Part shown: piece by piece, positions 1-6,896 of the stretch | How positions within the stretch are numbered: the stretch's first letter is position 1 | Layout of the letters: each line of letters opens with the position of its first letter | From: DASPJL01 sp035628645 | GTDB taxonomy: Bacteria > Bacteroidota > Bacteroidia > Cytophagales > Cyclobacteriaceae | Direction: 5' to 3' | Length of the DNA stretch: 10,168 nucleotides | Assembly: GCA_035628645.1 (NCBI GenBank) | Contig: DASPJL010000199.1 | Span: forward strand, 1-10,168 | Program-made: the position numbers and the translations under genes | The notes under the pieces: model-generated | The model's input: only the letters and a program-made list of their open reading frames with translations | What the model was told of the DNA's origin: nothing | Databases searched by the model: none

Positions 1-97
1 AGCGGGTGTTCACCTCTTACCATTCCGAACAGAGAAGTTAAGCCCCGCATCGCTGATGGTACTGCGGTAAAACGTGGGAGAGTAAGTTGTTGCCAAT
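1..97 (+). rRNA. rrf: 5S ribosomal RNA, 3' part (5' end outside the window)
   Basis: The window starts inside a 5S rRNA gene. The universally conserved loop CCGAACAGAGAAGTTAAGC lies at about 25-43, and the block GATGGTACTGCGG at 55-67 and GTGGGAGAGTAAG at 75-87 are also typical. GCGGG at 2-6 can pair with CCCGC at 44-48, as expected for the inner helix of 5S. Roughly the first 15-20 bases are missing to the left. The 3' end is estimated from the family pattern (about 95-98). The gene would be the last of an rRNA operon, with 23S expected just outside the window. No tRNA follows it before the terminator. Confidence 0.95.
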
Positions 98-107
98 CCT
101 TTACTTT

Positions 108-138
108 AAGCCTTACTGAATTGTAAGGCTTTTTTTTT
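108..138 (+). terminator. Intrinsic terminator of the rRNA operon
   Basis: A perfect 9-bp stem, AAGCCTTAC (108-116) with GTAAGGCTT (123-131), closes a 6-base loop and runs straight into a stretch of nine T (130-138). It starts about ten bases after the 5S 3' end. Read on the - strand it has no T-run after the stem, so it should act in one direction only and would not stop transcripts of the facing debranching enzyme gene. Confidence 0.92.
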
Positions 139-145
139 GCCTAGG

Positions 146-217
146 TTCTCTAGATAAAACATAAGGATCAACCGGGTTTAACCAAGGATCGCGCTATAAG
201 CTTGAGAGACTAGAGAA
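146..217. repeat. Long-range inverted repeat in the gap between 5S terminator and debranching enzyme gene
   Basis: TTCTCTAG (146-153) and CTAGAGAA (210-217) are a perfect 8-bp inverted pair around a 56-base interior. The interior holds smaller symmetric pieces (GGTT-T-AACC at 175-183) and GGATC twice (165-169 and 186-190). There is no coding frame here and no T-run that would make it a classical terminator. It may be a folded 3' end for the - strand transcript, a small structured RNA, or chance. I do not recognise it as a known family. Confidence 0.35.
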
Positions 218-233
218 TAATCATTTTTACTCT

Positions 234-2246
234 TTATATATTATCTTGCTTAGTTTCCTTTTTGACAGATTTTTCATAAAGGTTATTATCTATTATGGTC
301 TTTAATACACTGGAGATAGACCATGCTTGCTGAATGGCTCCTCTTCCTGAAGTAGGATTCCCTCCGTCAAAAATTTCACTGATTCCATGAAGACATGAAT
401 CAAAGTAGAAGTGGTTTTCTAATTTTATAAGACTACTAATGATAAATTTCCTTGATTCTGACGAGTGATTATTGATTCTTAAATAGGCTGAATAGAACTC
501 TCCCAACAAAAATGGCCATATTGTTCCCTGATGGTAGGCGCTATCTCTTGTAAATACATCTCCCCTGTAGGTTTCCTTAAAGTTAGAATCAGATTTGGAT
601 AAAGTTCTTAGTCCGTAAGGCGTAAACAACTCATGCTGTACCTTATTTAAAATGTTTTTTTCCTCCTCAGGATTTAATAATCTAAAGGGTAAACTAAGCG
701 CTATGATCTGGTTGGGACGAATTGAATTGTCTGTGGATGTTCCTGGTACAACGACATCATTAAGGTAGCCTTCTTTATTGAGAAAATATTTTCTAAAACT
801 TTGTCCGCACTTATTAATCAGTTCATCTAGGTCTACATTTTTTTTATCATTCAATTCCTGCTGAAAGAATCTGGTTATATTTAAGGCATTAAACCAAAGT
901 GCATTGATCTCCACAGCACATCCTTGTCTTGGGGTAATTGCTATCCCGTTGCATTTTGCATCCATCCAGGTTAATTGGCTATTATAATCTCCGGCCGTAA
1001 TTAATCCCTCTTCTGTTAACCTTATGTTGTAGCGCGTTCCTTTTTTATGCCACTCTATTATTTCATTTAAAAGCGGAAGCGTGGTTTTAATAAATTCTAA
1101 ATCATCAAAAGCTTTATAATAATCATGGAGAGCAACAAATAACCATAAAGTAGCATCTACAGTATTATATTCAGGTTCCTGGCCGTAATCTGGGAATCTA
1201 TTGGGTAACATTCCTTCACTTAAATAATTAAGGAATGTTTGAAGAATGGAACGTGATTCTTCTTGCCTCTTTAAAGAGATACATAGCCCACGGATTGCAA
1301 TCATTGTGTCTCTTCCCCAATCTGAAAACCAATGATAGCCTGCAATAACAGAATAAGAATTGGTAGATTCCCGCTTGACTATAAATTGATTTCCTGAAAT
1401 TATTAAATCTTTAGTCCATTCATCTTTGACATATGCTGGAATAAGGCTCTGCAGCCGTTCCCTTTCCTTAGAAAAAAATATTTCAGGTGATTCATTAAGG
1501 TGTTTTTCCTCCAGAGAGATTATCAAATAAGCAGTTTCACCAGGTTCCAGGGGAATTTTTATTGTTCCAATGGAATACAAGTCTTCGGTATATTCCATTC
1601 CTCGGTCTTTTTCTTCTAAATATTGAAAGTTATAATACCAGGTGCGTTGTTTGTGAAAGGTGCCTTTTGAATATTTGATAAATAGCGGTTTAGAATCACT
1701 TTTAGCATATACTTTTAAACAATGATTATCTTCCTTAAAATAAAAGTTATAACTGTCGCTTTTCCTTGATACCCCATGAAAATCCCTTTCTATCATTAAT
1801 GGGTTTAAATTCAGTTGGACAGGAAATGCGGATTTATTAGTGTAGGAAATTATTGTCGAATTGCTGTTGTGAACCATGCACAGTTCCTTTTCCAATATAA
1901 GCGATTCAAACTGGTAGGTGAACTTTGGAAAGGGTTTCTTTGAAAAAGCTGTAAGGTATTTATAACCTTTTGGATGAATTAAATCAGGATATTGGTTGGA
2001 AGAAAATTCAATGGTTTTTGAATCATAGCTTACCGACTCCTCTATAGCAGAAAGAAGTACCCTTCGATCCGTTGGTGCGTGTAGGGAAGCAACAAGTAAG
2101 CCATGATATTTCCGGGTATTTAATCCACAAACAGTTGACGAGGCATATCCTCCAATTCCATTTGTTATTATCCATTCTTTATCAAGCAACTCTTCCGGTG
2201 AAGGATTATTAAAAAGTAAGGACTGGCTTTTGTTTGTCTTGCTCAT
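234..2246 (-). CDS. Glycogen debranching enzyme (amylo-alpha-1,6-glucosidase, GH133-like)
   Basis: A complete 670-residue protein matching the archaeal/bacterial type of glycogen debranching enzyme, which hydrolyses alpha-1,6 branch stubs of glycogen in the cytoplasm. Two domains are visible. The N-terminal beta-rich GDE_N domain is at about 20-250, with the family signature GIGGYASSTVCGLNTRKYHG at 30-49. The C-terminal (alpha/alpha)6-barrel GDE_C domain is at about 275-650. Conserved blocks in the barrel are WFSDWGRDT (306-314), NTVDATLW (361-368), TWMDAK (426-431), RQGCAVEINALW (440-451), YHQGTIWPFLLG (571-582) and EIFDGG (624-629). The acidic residues in these blocks are the likely catalytic ones, but I cannot assign them individually. 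No signal peptide is seen. The length is normal for this single-activity form, which lacks the separate transferase domain of eukaryotic enzymes. The ATG at 2246 is the first in frame and leads directly into the signature. The gene stands alone and runs head-on toward the rRNA operon. No glycogen synthase or other glycogen gene is present in the window. Confidence 0.93.
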   Translation of the reverse strand: MSKTNKSQSLLFNNPSPEELLDKEWIITNGIGGYASSTVCGLNTRKYHGLLVASLHAPTDRRVLLSAIEESVSYDSKTIEFSSNQYPDLIHPKGYKYLTAFSKKPFPKFTYQFESLILEKELCMVHNSNSTIISYTNKSAFPVQLNLNPLMIERDFHGVSRKSDSYNFYFKEDNHCLKVYAKSDSKPLFIKYSKGTFHKQRTWYYNFQYLEEKDRGMEYTEDLYSIGTIKIPLEPGETAYLIISLEEKHLNESPEIFFSKERERLQSLIPAYVKDEWTKDLIISGNQFIVKRESTNSYSVIAGYHWFSDWGRDTMIAIRGLCISLKRQEESRSILQTFLNYLSEGMLPNRFPDYGQEPEYNTVDATLWLFVALHDYYKAFDDLEFIKTTLPLLNEIIEWHKKGTRYNIRLTEEGLITAGDYNSQLTWMDAKCNGIAITPRQGCAVEINALWFNALNITRFFQQELNDKKNVDLDELINKCGQSFRKYFLNKEGYLNDVVVPGTSTDNSIRPNQIIALSLPFRLLNPEEEKNILNKVQHELFTPYGLRTLSKSDSNFKETYRGDVFTRDSAYHQGTIWPFLLGEFYSAYLRINNHSSESRKFIISSLIKLENHFYFDSCLHGISEIFDGGNPTSGRGAIQQAWSISSVLKTIIDNNLYEKSVKKETKQDNI

Positions 2247-2247
2247 A

Positions 2248-2264
2248 TGCTGGTATTTCCAGCA
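2248..2264 (-). promoter_or_regulatory. Small hairpin touching the debranching enzyme start codon
   Basis: On the - strand, TGCTGG-AAATA-CCAGCA forms a perfect 6-bp stem with a 5-base loop that ends one base before the ATG (2244-2246). There is no purine-rich ribosome-binding site. A structure at this position could reduce translation initiation or be a binding site for a regulator. A near match to the -7 box (TAAAATTTG, spacer one base too long) overlaps its upstream side, so it may lie at the very 5' end of the mRNA. Function is inferred only from its position. Confidence 0.4.
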
Positions 2265-2361
2265 AATTTTAACAATTTAAGGTAGATATGGAATTAAAAA
2301 GACAAATAAAGACGAGAGTAAATCTGTTTGATCGTTTCGCTGTATTTTATTTAATGACCAG

Positions 2362-2406
2362 CAAAAAGAAAGAGGGACGTGAAAGCCTATTACTTCACAT
2401 TCCCTC
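2362..2406 (-). terminator. Intrinsic terminator after the 92-residue gene, possibly bidirectional
   Basis: GAGGGA (2372-2377) pairs with TCCCTC (2401-2406), and GTGAA (2379-2383) with TTCAC (2394-2398), interrupted by a small internal loop. On the - strand the stem is followed by TTTCTTTTTGC, and it begins 37 bases after the stop codon of the 92-residue gene, so it fits as that gene's terminator. On the + strand it is followed by a T-rich run (2407-2420), so it could work both ways. Confidence 0.7.
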
Positions 2407-2443
2407 ATTTATTATTTTTTATTAGATATACGCTTTGGGATGC

Positions 2444-2722
2444 TTATTTTACCAAAAGCATTTCTTTTCTTATTCTTAGTAGTTTTACCACTTCAGGTAA
2501 ATTATATTGCGTATCCTCAATACTTGTTATCTCTTCACTCTGAATTTTATTAATTAAGATCTGAAGTTGATTAACGGCTTTTCTGTATTTCCATTTTTCC
2601 TCCAAAGGAAGGTTAACATAATTTACAGAATTTTTGTAAAAACTAACTACATTATCGCCTTCTTCGGTATTTACAAATAAAGAAGTTGATTTGGTTAAAA
2701 CTGCAAGACTTTTCATTTTCAT
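2444..2722 (-). CDS. Small protein of unknown function (92 residues)
   Basis: I do not recognise this protein. It is 92 residues long, without cysteine, signal peptide or membrane segment. The middle (about residues 40-66, from PLEEKWKYRKAVNQLQ onward) looks alpha-helical and amphipathic and may form a coiled coil. The C-terminus is basic (RIRKEMLLVK). Support for its being real comes from a proper intrinsic terminator 37 bases downstream, its place in an otherwise long empty stretch between two well-identified genes, and a reasonable amino-acid composition. Start: the ATG at 2722 is used, but the second Met (residue 3, at 2716) is equally possible. It lies divergent to the BatA-domain gene with 214 bases between them. 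I find no good TAnnTTTG box upstream on this strand. Confidence 0.6.
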   Translation of the reverse strand: MKMKSLAVLTKSTSLFVNTEEGDNVVSFYKNSVNYVNLPLEEKWKYRKAVNQLQILINKIQSEEITSIEDTQYNLPEVVKLLRIRKEMLLVK

Positions 2723-2824
2723 TATAATTATGTTGAAGCTTATTCAAAATCTGTGCTATTTCCTTGAAATTATTTAATTAGAACAATTACTTCTTGTTAA
2801 AGTTAAAAATTGCAGATTATCCTA

Positions 2825-2832
2825 TAAATTTG
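2825..2832 (+). promoter_or_regulatory. Possible upstream promoter -7 box for the BatA-domain gene
   Basis: TAAATTTG fits the Bacteroidota -7 consensus TAnnTTTG. A -33 TTG is not found at the ideal distance: TTA at 2803-2805 is close, and the true TTG at 2794-2796 is about seven bases too far. If used, it gives a leader of about 100 bases for the gene at 2937. It is a weaker candidate than the box at 2921. Confidence 0.35.
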
Positions 2833-2896
2833 AAGGGATTTTATTCTACACTTATCCGACTAAATGGATTCACGGTATGAGAAAACTATACTCAAA

Positions 2897-2928
2897 TTGG
2901 GTAAATATTCGTTGTTTGTTTAGATTTG
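2897..2928 (+). promoter_or_regulatory. Bacteroidota-type promoter (TTG / TAGATTTG) right before the BatA-domain gene
   Basis: TAGATTTG at 2921-2928 is a full match to the phylum's TAnnTTTG -7 box, and TTG at 2897-2899 lies about 26 bases upstream centre to centre, which is the normal -33/-7 distance. The expected transcription start is near 2932, only about five bases before the ATG at 2937, so the mRNA would be nearly leaderless. This is the likely promoter for the BatA gene and the dihydroorotase-like gene that overlaps it. Confidence 0.6.
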
Positions 2929-2936
2929 ACCTTTAG

Positions 2937-5000
2937 ATGAATTTTCTCTATCCTCAGTTTTTATTCGGCCTTTTTGCCATTGGCATTCCAATAATTATTC
3001 ATTTATTTAATTTACAGAGGACCAAAAAGGTTTACTTTTCCAATACTGCTTTCCTTAAAAATGTTCAAAATCTAAGTAAGAGCTCGATAAAGGTCAAAAA
3101 TTTACTTATTCTCTTATCCCGAATACTGTTTATAATTTTTTTGGTATTGGCTTTTGCACAACCTTTTTTTCCTGACAGTGGAAAACTTAAGAATGCTGAT
3201 TTTATCAATCTTTATATTGACAATTCATTGAGCACTCAATCAAGCATAGGAAATGATAAAGTTTTGGATATTTCGGTTCGAAGTGCTGAATCATTGGCTA
3301 AAGGACTTCCCGAAAGTTCTGTTATAAATGTATTTACCAATGACTTTGGCAACTTGAACGGACAATGGATTACCAAAGAAAAGGTTAGTGAATTTGTCAG
3401 CGAAATTGATTTTAGCTCTAAGTCAAAGAATTTAAATGAGGTTTTTAGTAAAAAAGCAATTTTAAAGAATCCAGATATTGCCTCAGGAAAAAGGGCAACC
3501 TATACTTTTTCGGATTTTCAAAAAAGTGCATTAGGGGACCTTAGAAACATAAAATTAGATTCTAATATTAATTACTACCTGATACCAGTTACTCCTGAAG
3601 AAGTTTCGAACATTTATATTGATTCGGTCTGGCTGGAGAATCCTTATGTTAACATTAATGAAAATAATTTTATAAAAGTTAGGGTTGTAAACAGCGGAAA
3701 AGAACAGAAAAAGAATGTATTGTTAAAATTAACAATAGACAACAGACAAATAGCAACGTCTTCAGTCAACCTGGAAGCAAACTCGAATGATGTTGTTTCT
3801 ATAAGTTTTAGTGTTACTTCAAAAGGAATTAAAAAGGGTATTGTTTCTATTTCTGATTATCCTGTAGTTTTTGACAATGAATATTATTTTTCGATAAAAA
3901 CGGTATCCAAAATTAAAATACTGGAGATCAATGAAGGCCAGGAGGAGTCTAGCCCTTACATACAAAAGGTTTATAATAATAAAGATCTTTTTGAATTAAC
4001 GACGAAAAATATTGATAACCTCGATTATAGTTTATTGCAGGGATTCGATTTGGTTGTCTTAAACAATTTGAATAGCATTCCCGAAGGGTTTAGTGAAAGT
4101 GTTGTTAAGTTTGTTAATTCAAGCGGTTCTATACTTGTTATCCCTTCTGACGAAATAGAAGAAACTTCTTACAATTCACTTTTAAACAAATTTTCAATTC
4201 TAATTGATAAAACTGCAAAGAATGATTCTTCAAGCCAGTTGAAGGAATTGCAACAACCAGATTTGAATAATCCTTTTTATCATGGGATTTTTGAAAGTAC
4301 AAAGGAAAGAATGATACTTCCAAAAGAAAGCGCCAGCATGAAATGGAACAGAGCTGGAACAGACCTTTTAAGCTTTAAAAATGATGATCCTTTTTTATCC
4401 CAAATTGGTGTCGGTAATAGCAAAATTTTTATTTTTTCATCCAGTTTAAGATCTGAACAGGGCTTTTCATTAAATGCACTGTTTGTTCCGGTAATGTATA
4501 AAATTGGATTATTGAGTAATGCTACTACAGGCAAACTAGCATACAATACCAAGGAACAAATTATTAATGTTCAAGTGGGGGCATCCCAGAAAAACTCAAT
4601 TTTTAAACTATTTAAAGATAGCCTGGAAATTATTCCTGGTCAAAGATTAACAGGTAGAAATTTAATATTGGAGGTTCCGGATATAGAGTTGAACCCGGGT
4701 CATTATGAGTTGAAACTTGATAATGAAGTAGTGGATGTGATTGCTTTTAATTATGCAGAAGAAGAATCGTTAATGGACTTTTACTCTTCGGATGATCTTG
4801 AGGATATCTTCGGAAGGTATGGCAATGTAAATGTCTTTGAGTCTGTTTCAGGAGATGATATTGCAAGTGAAATAGAGAAAACAAATAGAGGATTTCCAAT
4901 TTGGAAATTATGTTTAATAATTGCTTTGTTCTTTTTATTTATTGAGATTTTACTTTTAAGATTTTATAAACCCTATGAAAATTCTCTTAAAATCGGTTGA
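2937..5000 (+). CDS. BatA-domain membrane protein (aerotolerance-regulator N-terminal domain) with VWA-like and large extramembrane region
   Basis: A 687-residue membrane protein. The first 80 residues are a typical BatA/'two-anchor' domain: the FLYPQFLFGLFAIGIPIIIH helix (3-22), LFNLQRTKKVYFSN, and a second helix at about 57-75 ending AFAQPFF. Next is a von Willebrand A-like segment with a DxSxS metal-site motif (DNSLS, 95-99). Then comes a beta-rich, CARDB-like stretch at about 225-318 and a glutamine-amidotransferase-like fold region at about 325-505. A C-terminal membrane helix lies at about 655-675 with a short basic tail. The ATG at 2937 gives exactly the family N-terminus, so the start is firm. 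BatA-type proteins are linked by name to oxygen tolerance in Bacteroides, but the role of this long form is not established. It overlaps the following dihydroorotase-like gene by 26 bases, which points to coupled translation and perhaps a shared complex at the membrane. Confidence 0.88.
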   Translation: MNFLYPQFLFGLFAIGIPIIIHLFNLQRTKKVYFSNTAFLKNVQNLSKSSIKVKNLLILLSRILFIIFLVLAFAQPFFPDSGKLKNADFINLYIDNSLSTQSSIGNDKVLDISVRSAESLAKGLPESSVINVFTNDFGNLNGQWITKEKVSEFVSEIDFSSKSKNLNEVFSKKAILKNPDIASGKRATYTFSDFQKSALGDLRNIKLDSNINYYLIPVTPEEVSNIYIDSVWLENPYVNINENNFIKVRVVNSGKEQKKNVLLKLTIDNRQIATSSVNLEANSNDVVSISFSVTSKGIKKGIVSISDYPVVFDNEYYFSIKTVSKIKILEINEGQEESSPYIQKVYNNKDLFELTTKNIDNLDYSLLQGFDLVVLNNLNSIPEGFSESVVKFVNSSGSILVIPSDEIEETSYNSLLNKFSILIDKTAKNDSSSQLKELQQPDLNNPFYHGIFESTKERMILPKESASMKWNRAGTDLLSFKNDDPFLSQIGVGNSKIFIFSSSLRSEQGFSLNALFVPVMYKIGLLSNATTGKLAYNTKEQIINVQVGASQKNSIFKLFKDSLEIIPGQRLTGRNLILEVPDIELNPGHYELKLDNEVVDVIAFNYAEEESLMDFYSSDDLEDIFGRYGNVNVFESVSGDDIASEIEKTNRGFPIWKLCLIIALFFLFIEILLLRFYKPYENSLKIG

Positions 5001-6255
5001 AATTGTTGATGCTTCCAACACTCTTGCTGAAAGGGTTAATATTTTAATTGAAGACGGCATAATAACACAAATTTCTTCAAACCTGCCTGCCAGCGATGAA
5101 GTTATTGAAAGCAAAAATTTAAAAGTTTCGGCTGGGTGGATTGACATGAACGCTTTTCTGGGAGAGCCTGGTTTTGAACATAAAGAAACAATAGAAACGG
5201 GTACATTGGCAGCTGCAAAAGGTGGATTCACAGAAGTGGTTTGTATGCCTAATTCCTTGCCGGTTATTCAGGATAAGAATACAGTTTTATTCTATACTTC
5301 AAGAAACAAAGAAAGCCTGATTACCTTATTGCCATTAGGCGCTGTTACCCTAAATATCCAGGGAAGCGACCTTACGGATATGTTGGACATGCATAAGGCA
5401 GGAGCTGTTGGTTTTGGCGATGGTTTTAAATCGCTTAATAATTCCGACATTATTCTTAAAACCCTTCAATACCTTTCCAAAATAGGCGCTGTTCTCATCA
5501 ATAGACCCAATGAATGTTCAATAAGCAATTCAGGAGTTGCAAATGAAGGCGTGAACAGTACAATGCTTGGTTTAAAAGGGATACCGGCGATTGCCGAAGA
5601 AATAGCAATCACCAGAGATCTTAAATTATTGGAATATACAGGGGGTAGAATTCATTTTAGCAATATATCAACTGCTGAAGGCGTAAAATTGATAAGAGAA
5701 GCAAAAATGAAAGGATTGAATGTTACATGTGACATTGCAGCCCATCAAATTGCTTTTAACGACATTATCCTAAAAGACTTTGATACTAATTTTAAAGTTG
5801 ATCCCCCTTTTAGAACGACAAATGATATTGAAGAGCTTTGGAAAGGACTGAAAGATGGTACTATTGATGTCATTACTTCTGCTCATAACCCTCAGGATGA
5901 GGAAAGCAAAAAATTAGAGTTTGATCTAGCGGAATTCGGTATTATTGGTTTAGAAACCGCCTTTTCTGTAATAAATACATTGAATAAGAATTTGACAATA
6001 AGCGAAATAGTTGAAAAATTTGCCGTTAGACCACGGGAAATTTTGGGACTTCCCCTTCCACAAATTGAAGTTGGTCAAATCGCAAACCTCACTGTCTTTG
6101 ATTCAGAAATGGAATGGGATTATAAAGAAAACGATATACAATCAAAATCTAAAAACTCTCCCTTTATTAATTATAAATTTAAAGGGAAGCCTTTAGCAGT
6201 ATTTAATAATAGAAAAAATCTTATAGATCCTGTCTTTATTAAGCAAGCTCATTAA
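4975..6255 (+). CDS. Dihydroorotase homologue, predicted non-catalytic (PyrC'-like)
   Basis: A 426-residue amidohydrolase-fold protein aligning along its whole length with type I dihydroorotases, the enzymes that close carbamoyl-aspartate to dihydroorotate in pyrimidine synthesis. The scaffold is kept: KETIETGTLAAAKGGFTEVV (70-89), MPN (91-93), DPPFR (276-280) and the C-terminal VRPREILGL (351-359). The active site is not. The motif expected as DxHxHxR-EPG reads DMNAFLGEPG (57-66), so both metal-binding His and the substrate Arg are replaced by N59, F61 and G63. The usual HxED segment reads NRPN (176-179). The second His of HxxHxST is N230. The catalytic Asp of TDHAPH is S302. Similar loss is known in Pseudomonas PyrC', a structural partner of aspartate carbamoyltransferase, and the segment NPQDEESK...EFGIIGLETAF (305-330) resembles that lineage. 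The ATG at 4975 lies inside the preceding gene (26-base overlap). No pyrB is nearby. Automated annotation would probably call it an active dihydroorotase, which I doubt. Confidence 0.88.
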   Translation: MKILLKSVEIVDASNTLAERVNILIEDGIITQISSNLPASDEVIESKNLKVSAGWIDMNAFLGEPGFEHKETIETGTLAAAKGGFTEVVCMPNSLPVIQDKNTVLFYTSRNKESLITLLPLGAVTLNIQGSDLTDMLDMHKAGAVGFGDGFKSLNNSDIILKTLQYLSKIGAVLINRPNECSISNSGVANEGVNSTMLGLKGIPAIAEEIAITRDLKLLEYTGGRIHFSNISTAEGVKLIREAKMKGLNVTCDIAAHQIAFNDIILKDFDTNFKVDPPFRTTNDIEELWKGLKDGTIDVITSAHNPQDEESKKLEFDLAEFGIIGLETAFSVINTLNKNLTISEIVEKFAVRPREILGLPLPQIEVGQIANLTVFDSEMEWDYKENDIQSKSKNSPFINYKFKGKPLAVFNNRKNLIDPVFIKQAH

Positions 6256-6308
6256 TTTTAATAAGATTTTAATAGAACAAGAATGTATACCGGCTTTAAT
6301 AGATCTGA

Positions 6309-6857
6309 ATGGTAAAGAAGATTCAACCCTTATTGGAAGAATCTCCAAAGGATATGGACCGTAAAGGATTAATTGAGGAACTGTTTAAGACCTATTATTC
6401 TCCTTTGGTTAAGCTTGTATACAGAATGCTAAAAAATGTAGAAGTCTCGGAGGATATAGTTCAGGATGTTTTTATTAAAGTATGGAACAACCGTCAAAAC
6501 CTTGACGAAACAAAATCCATAAAATCCTACCTATACCGCTCTGCAATCAATACTACCCTTAATCATATAGAAAAGAACAAAAGAAGTGTTCAGGTAACTA
6601 AGATTGACTCCAATTTAGTATCCTACTCTGGAAATCAAACCGAAGAAAAAGTTAATTTCAAGGAGTTGGAAAAAAAAGTGTCTGCTGCCATCGATACTTT
6701 ACCTCCCAAGTGTAAAGTAATTTTTGTCATGAGCAGATACGATGAACTTAGCTATAAGGAAATTGCTGATACCCTGGAACTGTCAGTAAAGACCGTGGAG
6801 AACCAAATTGGAAAGGCGCTGAGCATCATGCGAGAACAGCTAAAAGGAAGTTTGTAA
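6309..6857 (+). CDS. ECF-type RNA polymerase sigma factor (Bacteroidota family)
   Basis: A 182-residue sigma-70 family protein of the short ECF kind. Region 2 (about 24-90) includes EDIVQDVFIKVW (48-59), which contacts core polymerase and the -10 element. The following SYLYRSAINTTLNHI (73-87) is typical of the Bacteroidota subfamily. Region 4 (about 118-176) carries LPPKCKVIFVMSRYDELSYKEIA and a helix-turn-helix at about 148-171. The ATG at 6309 gives about 23 residues before region 2; Met16 (6354) is an alternative start that would still leave region 2 whole. It lies 53 bases after the dihydroorotase-like gene and 30 bases before the FecR-like anti-sigma gene, so sigma and anti-sigma are surely a pair. 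I see no TAnnTTTG box in the 53-base gap; the gene may be read from the upstream promoter or from one of its own sigma type. Target promoters cannot be told from the sequence. Confidence 0.95.
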   Translation: MVKKIQPLLEESPKDMDRKGLIEELFKTYYSPLVKLVYRMLKNVEVSEDIVQDVFIKVWNNRQNLDETKSIKSYLYRSAINTTLNHIEKNKRSVQVTKIDSNLVSYSGNQTEEKVNFKELEKKVSAAIDTLPPKCKVIFVMSRYDELSYKEIADTLELSVKTVENQIGKALSIMREQLKGSL

Positions 6858-6887
6858 TTTTTTTAATAATAAAAAGTAGTATCTTTT

Positions 6888-6896
6888 ATGGGGGGG
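6888..6896 (+). repeat. G7 homopolymer at the first possible start codon of the anti-sigma gene
   Basis: Seven G in a row (6890-6896) directly follow the AT of the first ATG. In such AT-rich DNA this is an unusual tract and a possible slippage site. If the ATG at 6888 is used, a one-base change would shift the frame and shut the long form; if Met17 at 6936 is used, it lies in the leader. Confidence 0.45.

Noticed and set aside
4280..4552. Open frame of 90 residues on the - strand inside the BatA-domain gene
   Set aside because: It lies wholly within a well-supported gene on the other strand and shows no recognisable domain; the same holds for frames at 4138-4323, 4956-5231 and 7016-7255.
4975..6255. 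Active dihydroorotase (PyrC) as the annotation
   Set aside because: The HxH metal motif, substrate Arg, later metal His and catalytic Asp are all replaced, so similarity to the family alone does not support activity.
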